NCBI GenBank assembly: GCA_934121875.1
Contig: CAKOVG010000027.1
Span: forward strand, 1-11,019
Source of the DNA: an uncultured Clostridia bacterium
GTDB taxonomy: Bacteria > Bacillota > Clostridia > TANB77 > CAG-508
DNA length: 11,019 nt
Direction: 5' to 3'
Numbering within the stretch: position 1 is the first letter of the stretch; each line of letters opens with the position of its first letter. The notes beneath the pieces are model-generated. The model had not been told where the DNA came from. It worked only from the letters and a program-made list of their open reading frames with translations, and did not search any database. Below, piece after piece: positions 5,329 to 11,019 of the stretch. The position numbers and the translations under genes are program-made.

Positions 5329-6435
5329 TTATTCTATAAACATTGCTTTTTTGCGTCTAGCACTTATGTTTAGTAAAATTGCTATTAGTATTAGATTTGT
5401 GAGCATTGAGCTTCCTCCATAGCTTACAAATGGAAGTGGTATTCCTGTAATAGGCAAAAGTCCAATTGTCATTCCTATGTTTTCTAACATATGAAAGAAA
5501 AATATTCCAACTATTCCTGTAGCTAAATATGAGCCTAAGTCGTCTTTAGCTGTTTTGGCCACTTGTATTGACTTTGTTATAAGAATTACATATATTACCA
5601 CTATTGCACCTGCAACAACAAAGCCCATTTCCTCACTTATAACTGCAAATATAAAGTCTGTAGTTTTTGGATATAGGTAGCCTAGTTGAGTTTGATTTCC
5701 TTTAAATAATCCCATACCAAATATTTGCCCTGCTCCAACAGCTAATTTTGATTGTATTATATTGTATCCGTCTCCTCTTGGATCTAAATTTGGATTTAAA
5801 AATACGTCTATTCTTGCTTTTGCATGTTCTGGGAGTATAAAAAAGTACGCTAATGGTATGAATATAACTACTAGTAATATAGCTGTTATAATATATTTTT
5901 TGTTTATTCCTGCTACATATAGCATAAACACTAATGCAAATAAAAATGCTAATGCTGTTCCATAATCTGGTTGTTTTATAATTAATAAAGTGGGTATTCC
6001 TACTGTTACAAGTATTATAACTAATTTCCAAAATCTATTTATTTCTTCTTTTCCATTTTGTTGTATTCTAACAAGAACAGTTGCTGTAAATAGTACAACT
6101 GCAATTTTAGCAAATTCTGCAGGTTGAAATGAGAATGGTCCAATTTCAAACCAACTAGTTGCTCCATTTATTGGTTCTGTAAACAATACTGCAACTAGTG
6201 ACATAAGGCTTAATCCATAAATAATTGGGGAAATTTTAGCTAACATTTCATAATCTACAAAAATGAATATTAGCATTACTGGTATGCTAATAGCTATCCA
6301 TATAATTTGTTTTTTAAATTCATCATAATCTGAATTTTGAGTGGCAGAAAACAGTGCAACTAACCCTATTGCTAGTAGTATTATTGTACATATTAGAATT
6401 CCCCACTCAATATTTTTAAACATCTTCTTTTTCAT
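5329..6435 (-). CDS. rodA: RodA, peptidoglycan glycosyltransferase of the elongation machinery
   Basis: A 368-residue multi-pass membrane enzyme of the SEDS family. SEDS proteins polymerise lipid II into glycan strands; RodA works with a class B penicillin-binding protein in lateral wall growth. About ten membrane helices are visible. Family motifs include FQPAEFAKI (103-111), KQPDYGTAL (154-162), DPRGDGYNIIQSKLAVGAGQ (218-237), KTTDFIFAVISEEMGF (257-272, with the conserved Asp260) and LLPITGIPLPFVSYGGSSML (326-345). The pattern IIQSKLAVGAGQIFGMGLFKG and the 368-residue length favour RodA over FtsW or SpoVE. The ATG at 6435 has an AGAGGA site a few bases upstream. It lies 13 bases after minE, so it belongs to the min operon, an arrangement seen in Clostridia that ties division-site selection to wall synthesis. 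Confidence 0.93.
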   Translation of the reverse strand: MKKKMFKNIEWGILICTIILLAIGLVALFSATQNSDYDEFKKQIIWIAISIPVMLIFIFVDYEMLAKISPIIYGLSLMSLVAVLFTEPINGATSWFEIGPFSFQPAEFAKIAVVLFTATVLVRIQQNGKEEINRFWKLVIILVTVGIPTLLIIKQPDYGTALAFLFALVFMLYVAGINKKYIITAILLVVIFIPLAYFFILPEHAKARIDVFLNPNLDPRGDGYNIIQSKLAVGAGQIFGMGLFKGNQTQLGYLYPKTTDFIFAVISEEMGFVVAGAIVVIYVILITKSIQVAKTAKDDLGSYLATGIVGIFFFHMLENIGMTIGLLPITGIPLPFVSYGGSSMLTNLILIAILLNISARRKKAMFIE

Positions 6436-6448
6436 GTTTATCCTCTAT

Positions 6449-7000
6449 TCAATTATTTGATGTTATAATATTTTCTTCTATTTTTGGTTCTTTATTCTCT
6501 TCTCCTTTATTTTCCTCAGTATTTTCTTCTTTTTTTGGGTCTGGCTCTGTATTATCAGTTTTAGCTAGTTCTTCAACTGTTTCACTATTTGGTTGAGCAT
6601 TTTCTTCTTTAACTTCTTGTTGTGTTTCTTCATTATTGCTTTTCTCTTCTTCTATATTTTCGCTTTCGTTAGCTGTTTCTTGTTTTGAAGCATTTACTTT
6701 TCTCGCTTCATTTTTTATTGTTACAATTGGAATGTTTGCATATAGCGCTGGTGCTCCTACTGTTCCATCTTCATTTGGTTTATTTGTTAAATGTACATCT
6801 ATTTCTTTTTCATCAACATCTATGTATTTTTTTATTACTTCTATAATTTCTTGTTTCATAAGTTCTAAGAAATCGGCAGATACGTTTGCTCTATCTTGCA
6901 TTAAAACTAAGTGTAATCGTTCTTTTGCTGTATCTGAGCTTTCCTTGCTCTTTTCTTTTTTTACAAGATTCTTAAAAAAGTTTATTATATTTTCAAACAT
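6449..7000 (-). CDS. minE: MinE cell division topological factor with a long acidic C-terminal tail
   Basis: MinE drives MinD off the membrane by stimulating its ATPase, which keeps the division block away from midcell. Residues 1-10 (MFENIINFFK) form the amphipathic membrane-binding start. The MinD-binding and dimer part is clear: AKERLHLVLMQDRANVSADF (25-44), then MKQEIIEVIKKYIDVDEKEIDVHL (helix and strand), ending near LYANIPI (87-93). This is the whole usual MinE of about 90 residues. A tail of some 80 residues (about 103-183) rich in Glu, Asn, Lys and Thr with no hydrophobic core follows, and should be disordered. Such an extension is unusual. The ATG at 7000 has a GGAGGT site. It starts 18 bases after minD ends and 13 bases before rodA begins. 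Confidence 0.92.
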   Translation of the reverse strand: MFENIINFFKNLVKKEKSKESSDTAKERLHLVLMQDRANVSADFLELMKQEIIEVIKKYIDVDEKEIDVHLTNKPNEDGTVGAPALYANIPIVTIKNEARKVNASKQETANESENIEEEKSNNEETQQEVKEENAQPNSETVEELAKTDNTEPDPKKEENTEENKGEENKEPKIEENIITSNN

Positions 7001-7018
7001 GTTCTACCTCCGTATGTA

Positions 7019-7810
7019 TTATTTTTTAAAGATTTTTTTTATTTTTCCAAAAAAACCTTCCTTTTTTCCTGGTATTGTAATTTCTACATTTTCTCCTAAT
7101 ATTCTGCTTGCAATTTCTGTATATGCTTTTCCTGATGGTGCTTTATGGTTTGTAACAACTGGCTCTCCTTTATTAGTTTGTGTTATAATATATTCATCAT
7201 CTGGCACAACACCTATTAGGTCAATTGATAATAAGTCTACTATATCTTCAACTTCCATCATTTCACCTTTTTTAACCATATTAGGTCTTAAACGATTTAT
7301 AACTAGTTCAGGATTTTTGATTTCAGAGGCTTCTAATAACCCTATAATTCTATCTGCGTCACGAATTGCTGATATTTCAGCTGTTGTTACTACAATTGCT
7401 CTATTTGCTCCTGCAATTGCATTTTTAAAGCCTTGTTCTATTCCTGCTGGGCAATCTATTAAAATATAGTCAAATTCTTCTTTTAATTTTTGTGTTAATT
7501 GTTTCATTTGTTCTTCATTTATTGCACTTTTATCTCTTGTTTGAGCTGCTGGAAGTAAAAATAGCTCTTCAAAACGTTTATCTTTAATAAGAGCTTGTCT
7601 CAATTTACATTTTTCCTCTACAACATCTACTATGTCATATACTATTCTGTTTTCTAGCCCCATTACAACATCAAGATTTCTTAAGCCAATATCAGTATCA
7701 ACTAATACTACCTTTTTCCCTCTTAATGCTAAAGCGGAACCGACATTTGCTGTAGTTGTAGTTTTTCCAACTCCACCTTTTCCAGATGTAATTACTATAA
7801 CTTCTCCCAT
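7019..7810 (-). CDS. minD: MinD, septum-site-determining ATPase
   Basis: A 263-residue ParA/MinD-type ATPase that binds the membrane as an ATP dimer and positions the division inhibitor. It has the deviant Walker A motif GKGGVGKTTT (10-19, signature Lys11 and Lys16), the A' motif VLVDTDIGLRNLD (Asp38, Asp40), and Walker B YILIDCPAG (Asp119). The last residues GFFGKIKKIFKK form the basic amphipathic membrane-targeting helix. I start it at the ATG at 7810, because AAGGAGG (7816-7822) lies five bases upstream; an in-frame ATG 18 codons earlier adds residues not found in MinD. It is the first gene of minD-minE-rodA. No minC precedes it: the upstream DNA is a promoter and then a terminator and an unrelated gene. 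Confidence 0.96.
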   Translation of the reverse strand: MGEVIVITSGKGGVGKTTTTANVGSALALRGKKVVLVDTDIGLRNLDVVMGLENRIVYDIVDVVEEKCKLRQALIKDKRFEELFLLPAAQTRDKSAINEEQMKQLTQKLKEEFDYILIDCPAGIEQGFKNAIAGANRAIVVTTAEISAIRDADRIIGLLEASEIKNPELVINRLRPNMVKKGEMMEVEDIVDLLSIDLIGVVPDDEYIITQTNKGEPVVTNHKAPSGKAYTEIASRILGENVEITIPGKKEGFFGKIKKIFKK

Positions 7811-7869
7811 GATTTCCTCCTTAATTTTGGATATTTTATTTTTAAAAATGCAATATTTTAACATTTTGT

Positions 7870-7898
7870 ATTATATAACAGATTTGGACAAAAAGCAA
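7870..7898 (-). promoter_or_regulatory. Likely promoter of the minD-minE-rodA operon
   Basis: On the minus strand TTGCTT (7898-7893), 17 bases, then a perfect TATAAT (7875-7870). The start point would fall near 7863, about 50 bases before the minD ATG. The -35 box matches only in its first three bases, so strength is uncertain. Confidence 0.55.
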
Positions 7899-7910
7899 TG
7901 TATAGTGTGT

Positions 7911-7955
7911 AAAAAATAAAATATGCTAAATAATTTTAGCATATTTTATTTTTTA
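7911..7955. terminator. Strong terminator after the FGE-fold gene, bidirectional form
   Basis: AATAAAATATGCTAAA (7915-7930) and TTTAGCATATTTTATT (7935-7950) form a perfect 16-bp stem with a TAAT loop. On the minus strand a T-run follows; it begins within the stem's outer end. The 7953-9212 gene stops two bases from the stem. It insulates the min operon from the gene upstream of it. Confidence 0.85.
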
Positions 7956-9212
7956 ATTATTTATATAGAGTATTGGGCGAAACGATAAATCAGGATAACT
8001 ATGAGTAGTAACTAAAGCAAACTTTGTATTTGTATAGTATGTAGAAGAACTATAAGCACCCCCATTAGCTGTACAAACACCAGCATTTCCATTAACTACA
8101 TAAGAGCTATATTCTGTAGTCCATTCTACCAAATTTCCAGATACATCAAATATTTTGCATTTTTGATCTTCTGTAGTTCCTGTATTCTTCAATGTTCCAC
8201 TTCCATCTATTTGATTAATATAGTTTGTGTTTCCCATTGCTTGTATATATACTATTGCTGTATACCATGCATAACTATTTATTAAATCACTTTCTACATA
8301 GCTGTCATTTTTATACATGTTTTGGCTTACTATTGATGCTTGCCCTTGATTTATAAAGTTCCATAGTGTTCCTTCTACATAATTCATAGCAGTTGTACTA
8401 TTTGCCGTTGATGCTTTTGATAATGGTTTTGCACTACCATATTTTTCTTCTGTTGTGGTTCCTGATGCGTTATATCCACTTCCATAACTTGCTTCATAAC
8501 GTGCTATATAAAATCCTTTATTAGTGTTTGTTTTTTCTATAAAATTTTTCAAATTTTTAGCTGTTGTATTTGTTCCTGTTGTATCAGTTTGTTCATTTGA
8601 TACTCTATAATCACTTAATTCATAGAAGTAATCTCTTACTTTATATTTTGTATCTAGTGTGCCTGCTGTTGCTTTTGCAATTGTTGTTTCTGCATATTCT
8701 GACCCTTTTTGTACTAATGTTGGTGTACCTGGGCTAGTAGTTGCAAATGTATATCTTCCTAATGTTATTTCTACTTCACTCCCATCATCTTTTATTATTT
8801 TATTGCTTCCATCTCCATTTATATTACTTACTGGCACCCATACAAATTGGTTTCCGTCTTTGTCTTCTATTACTATTCCTTCTTGTACTGTTTTTCCAGA
8901 ATCAGCAGATATTTTAAATCCTCCTGGAACTACTACTTTGTTTCCTTTTAAGTCTTTTACAGTTACAGTGTTATCTTGATAACCTTCTATTCTATTTACA
9001 TACTTTTTTTGTTCCTCGTATATTGTTTGTTTATTGCTTTCATCTTGCTCATATACCTCTTTTATTTTTACAAGTGTTCCTACTTCACCTTTTCTAACTG
9101 ATATTGCAACTGATATTAAAGCAGATAGTATTATTGTGAACATTAATACCATTGTTGTAACATATGCAGTCATTACACCTCTTTCACTTTTAATTTTACT
9201 TTTCATTTGCAT
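7953..9212 (-). CDS. Pilin-like membrane-anchored protein with SUMF1/FGE-type (C-type lectin fold) domain
   Basis: A 419-residue surface protein. It starts with a short basic leader and a hydrophobic helix (about 13-38, TAYVTTMVLMFTIILSALIS). This helix resembles pilin or TadE-like anchors, though without a Phe-Thr-Leu-Ile-Glu signature. A coiled stretch (43-76) follows. Residues about 95-128 (VPGGFKISADSGKTVQEGIV, then DKDGNQFVWVPV) and 233-417 fit a C-type lectin/formylglycine-generating-enzyme fold: GFYIARYEAS, NSYAWYTAIVYIQAMG, KIFDVSGNLVEWTTE, GGAYSS and SFRPILYI. The paired active-site Cys of true FGE enzymes near the C-terminus are absent, so it is probably a binding rather than a sulfatase-activating protein. 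Such anchored proteins are common in Clostridia. The ATG at 9212 has AAAGGAAAG seven bases upstream. A consensus promoter and a strong terminator flank it, so it is a single-gene unit. Confidence 0.8.
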   Translation of the reverse strand: MQMKSKIKSERGVMTAYVTTMVLMFTIILSALISVAISVRKGEVGTLVKIKEVYEQDESNKQTIYEEQKKYVNRIEGYQDNTVTVKDLKGNKVVVPGGFKISADSGKTVQEGIVIEDKDGNQFVWVPVSNINGDGSNKIIKDDGSEVEITLGRYTFATTSPGTPTLVQKGSEYAETTIAKATAGTLDTKYKVRDYFYELSDYRVSNEQTDTTGTNTTAKNLKNFIEKTNTNKGFYIARYEASYGSGYNASGTTTEEKYGSAKPLSKASTANSTTAMNYVEGTLWNFINQGQASIVSQNMYKNDSYVESDLINSYAWYTAIVYIQAMGNTNYINQIDGSGTLKNTGTTEDQKCKIFDVSGNLVEWTTEYSSYVVNGNAGVCTANGGAYSSSTYYTNTKFALVTTHSYPDLSFRPILYINN

Positions 9213-9243
9213 ATTATCACTTTCCTTTACTTTTTATATGTAT

Positions 9244-9272
9244 ATAATAATAAAAAAATTGATTATTGTCAA
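9244..9272 (-). promoter_or_regulatory. Consensus promoter of the FGE-fold gene
   Basis: On the minus strand TTGACA (9272-9267), 17 bases, then TATTAT (9249-9244). These are the same hexamers and spacing as the DUF4160 promoter. It is divergent from the por promoter 35 bases away. Confidence 0.8.
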
Positions 9273-9306
9273 TGTTTTTATTATCTATATTATCCCCAAT
9301 TTTTTC

Positions 9307-9335
9307 TTGACATTATGCATATTTAAGAATAAAAT
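9307..9335 (+). promoter_or_regulatory. Consensus promoter of the por operon
   Basis: TTGACA (9307-9312), 17 bases, then TAAAAT (9330-9335). The start point near 9342 leaves a leader of about 30 bases. The ribosome site AAGGAGGA is at 9354-9361, 12 bases before the ATG, which is rather far. Confidence 0.78.
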
Positions 9336-9373
9336 AGTATTTGAAAAATATTTAAGGAGGAATACTTTTAGCT

Positions 9374-9952
9374 ATGAGAGATTTAATTGAAATTAGATGG
9401 CATGGTAGAGGTGGTCAAGGTGCAAAAACAGCTTCTCTTTTACTTGCAGATGCTGCTTTTAATACTGGTAAATATATTCAAGGTTTTCCTGAGTATGGTC
9501 CAGAAAGAATGGGTGCCCCTATTACTGCATATAACCGTATAAGTAATACACCAATCCGTATTCATAGTAATATATATGAACCAGATTATGTAGTAGTTGT
9601 TGATGATAGTTTATTAGAAGCTGTTGATGTGACTGCTGGTTTGAAATCTGATGGTGCAATAGTTATAAATACTACAAAAAGTGGAGATGAATTGAAACAC
9701 TTGCTTAATGGATATACTGGAGACATTTATACTATTGACGCAAGAAAGGTATCATTAGAAACTTTAGGTAAATATTTTCCAAATACTCCAATGCTTGCTG
9801 CAATTGTAAAAGTAAGTGGAGTAATTGAAGAAAAAGACTTTTTAGCTGATATGGAAGGTTCTTTTAAACACAAATTTGCTAAAAAACCTGAAGTTATTGA
9901 TGGAAATATGAAAGCTTTAGAAATGGCTTTAAAAGAAGTTAATAAGTTTTAG
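9374..9952 (+). CDS. porG: 2-oxoacid:ferredoxin oxidoreductase, gamma subunit
   Basis: A 192-residue subunit of the pyruvate/2-ketoisovalerate ferredoxin oxidoreductase family. The complex converts a 2-oxoacid and CoA to acyl-CoA and CO2, passing electrons to ferredoxin in the cytoplasm. The domain begins with IRWHGRGGQGAKTASLLLAD (7-26), the glycine-rich loop of gamma subunits, followed by GFPEYGPERMGAP (37-49), EPDYVVVVDDSLLE (about 69-82) and TPMLAAIVKVSGVI near 137-150. Length is typical. It is the first gene of a porG-porD-porA order that is standard for the four-subunit form. The delta subunit gene begins 14 bases after its stop. I cannot tell pyruvate from branched-chain 2-oxoacid as substrate from this subunit. 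Confidence 0.93.
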   Translation: MRDLIEIRWHGRGGQGAKTASLLLADAAFNTGKYIQGFPEYGPERMGAPITAYNRISNTPIRIHSNIYEPDYVVVVDDSLLEAVDVTAGLKSDGAIVINTTKSGDELKHLLNGYTGDIYTIDARKVSLETLGKYFPNTPMLAAIVKVSGVIEEKDFLADMEGSFKHKFAKKPEVIDGNMKALEMALKEVNKF

Positions 9953-9966
9953 AAAGGATGGTTTAA

Positions 9967-10248
9967 ATGATTGATAAAAATACTCCAGCTTGTGATATGA
10001 CTATTGCTGGTAATATTTATGAAGCTGGTAATGCTAGAGAATTTAAAACAGGTGACTGGAGAAGCGTTAAGCCTATTTACATATCTGAAAAATGTACTCA
10101 GTGTGGTTTATGTTTTCCTGTTTGCCCTGATGATGCTATTCCTGTGAATAAAGATGGGAAGCGTGAAGATTTTAATTATGATTATTGTAAAGGTTGTGGA
10201 GTGTGTGCTAAAGTTTGCCCATTCCATGCCATTGAAATGACTGAGTAA
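9967..10248 (+). CDS. porD: 2-oxoacid:ferredoxin oxidoreductase, delta (ferredoxin) subunit
   Basis: A 93-residue ferredoxin-like subunit that carries two [4Fe-4S] clusters and moves electrons from the catalytic subunits to free ferredoxin. The two cluster motifs are intact: CTQCGLCFPVCP (Cys43, 46, 49, 53) and CKGCGVCAKVCP (Cys74, 77, 80, 84). The N-terminal 40 residues, with TGDWRSVKPIYISEKC, match the delta-subunit lead-in and separate it from free ferredoxins. The ribosome site GAAAGGATGG lies a few bases upstream. The porA gene starts 13 bases after its stop. Its place between porG and porA supports the assignment. Confidence 0.95.
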   Translation: MIDKNTPACDMTIAGNIYEAGNAREFKTGDWRSVKPIYISEKCTQCGLCFPVCPDDAIPVNKDGKREDFNYDYCKGCGVCAKVCPFHAIEMTE

Positions 10249-10261
10249 AGGAGATTATAGT

Positions 10262-11019
10262 ATGGGAATTAGAGAAAGATTAAGTGGAAATGAAGCTGCT
10301 GCTATTGCTATGAAACAAATAAATCCAGATGTTGTAGCTGCCTTTCCTATAACACCTTCAACAGAAATACCTCAATATTTTTCTACTTTTGTTAGTAATG
10401 GCACTGTAGATACAGAATTTGTTGCTGTTGAAAGTGAACATAGTGCTATGAGTGCTTGTGTTGGTGCAGAGTCTGCTGGTGCAAGAGCTATGACTGCAAC
10501 TTCTGCTAATGGTTTATCATATATGTGGGAAATGATATATATTGCGTCTAGCTTAAGACTTCCTATTGTTATGAGTTTAGTGAACAGAGCTGTTTCAGGA
10601 CCATTAAATATTCACAATGACCATTCAGATGCAATGGGTGTAAGAGATGCTGGTTGGATTATGCTATTTTCTGAAAATAATCAAGAAGCATATGACAACT
10701 TAATTATGGCTCATAGAATTGCTGAAAATAAAGATGTTTTATTACCTTTAATGGTATGTCAAGATGGGTTTATTACTTCTCATTCAATTGAAAATATTGA
10801 ATTACTTGAAGATGATAAAGTTAAAGAATTTGTTGGAACATATAAACCTGAGCATTATTTATTAAATGATAAAGAGCCAATTGCTGTTGGTCCACTAGAT
10901 GTTCAATCATATTTATTTGAGCATAAATATCAACAAGCTGAGGCAATGAGAAATGCTAAAAAAGTTATTTTAGAAGTTGCCAAAGACTTTGAAAAAATGA
11001 CTGGTAGAAAATATTCATT
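10262..11019 (+). CDS. porA: 2-oxoacid:ferredoxin oxidoreductase, alpha subunit, 3' end cut by window edge
   Basis: The frame runs from the ATG at 10262 to the edge, giving the first 252 residues of a protein usually near 390. It is the alpha chain, which with beta binds thiamine diphosphate. Visible family segments are LSGNEAAAIAMKQINPDVVA (7-26), FPITPSTEIPQYF (28-40), EFVAVESEHSAMSACVGAES (52-71, with the conserved Glu), RAMTATSANGLSYMWEMIY (75-93), and LVNRAVSGPLNIHNDHSDAM (106-125). VCQDGFITSH (165-174) follows. A clear ribosome site (AAAGGAGA, about 10247-10254) precedes the start. A porB gene is expected just outside the window. Pyruvate is the likeliest substrate, but a branched-chain 2-oxoacid form (Vor) is not excluded. 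Confidence 0.94.
   Translation, partial: MGIRERLSGNEAAAIAMKQINPDVVAAFPITPSTEIPQYFSTFVSNGTVDTEFVAVESEHSAMSACVGAESAGARAMTATSANGLSYMWEMIYIASSLRLPIVMSLVNRAVSGPLNIHNDHSDAMGVRDAGWIMLFSENNQEAYDNLIMAHRIAENKDVLLPLMVCQDGFITSHSIENIELLEDDKVKEFVGTYKPEHYLLNDKEPIAVGPLDVQSYLFEHKYQQAEAMRNAKKVILEVAKDFEKMTGRKYS

Noticed and set aside
7811..7864. Longer minD start at 7864
   Set aside because: It reads through the ribosome site of the true start and adds 18 residues absent from MinD proteins.
1..11019. CRISPR array or classical insertion sequence
   Set aside because: No regularly spaced direct repeats were seen, and no transposase with flanking terminal repeats; the Rpn protein is not framed by such ends.

Overview
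The window looks like chromosome from an anaerobic, spore-forming member of the Clostridia (low-GC Firmicutes). By eye the DNA is strongly AT-rich, with AGGAGG-type ribosome sites and TTGACA/TATAAT-type promoters. The gene content fits too: a four-subunit 2-oxoacid:ferredoxin oxidoreductase, MinD/MinE with RodA, an EndoA/MazF toxin beside a GerS-like germination protein, and a prepilin whose N-terminus is of the Clostridia type. I cannot name a species.

Layout, left to right. (1) 1-528, minus: a type IV pilin-like protein cut by the window edge. Its promoter carries a 22-bp perfect palindrome over the -10 box. (2) 761-1099, plus: a small XRE-type regulator. (3) 1136-2011, minus: an Rpn-family PD-(D/E)XK nuclease. 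(4) 2012-2355: an AT-rich gene-free stretch holding three related copies of a TTAGYTGCATTTT...GC repeat, a long hairpin and a 16-bp palindrome. (5) 2356-3477, minus: mazF/endoA downstream of a GerS-like membrane-anchored protein. (6) 3691-4204, plus: a tight DUF4160-DUF2442 pair with its own consensus promoter, ending in a terminator shared with the convergent dus gene. (7) 4218-7810, minus: minD-minE-rodA, then a hairpin-bearing spacer, then a dihydrouridine synthase gene broken by two frameshifts. (8) 7953-9212, minus: a pilin-like membrane anchor fused to an SUMF1/FGE-type fold. (9) 9374 to the right edge, plus: porG-porD-porA, with porA cut by the edge and porB presumably beyond it.

How they work together. 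The Por genes encode a ferredoxin-reducing 2-oxoacid oxidoreductase, the main energy-metabolism unit here. MinD and MinE place the division site and RodA builds the lateral cell wall, so that operon couples shape and division. The GerS-like protein and MazF keep part of a gene order I recall from spore-forming Clostridia (gerS, alr, antitoxin, toxin), but the alr and antitoxin genes are missing from between them. Two surface proteins with pilin-like N-termini lie in different parts of the window.

Most of the window is ordinary housekeeping DNA. The points most worth a second look are the palindromic operator-like site on the pilin promoter, MinE with a long acidic tail, MazF without an adjacent antitoxin, the doubly frameshifted but otherwise intact dus gene, the DUF4160-DUF2442 pair, and the unexplained inverted repeats at 2043-2326 and 5233-5306. 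I see no clear evidence of a wholly new system.
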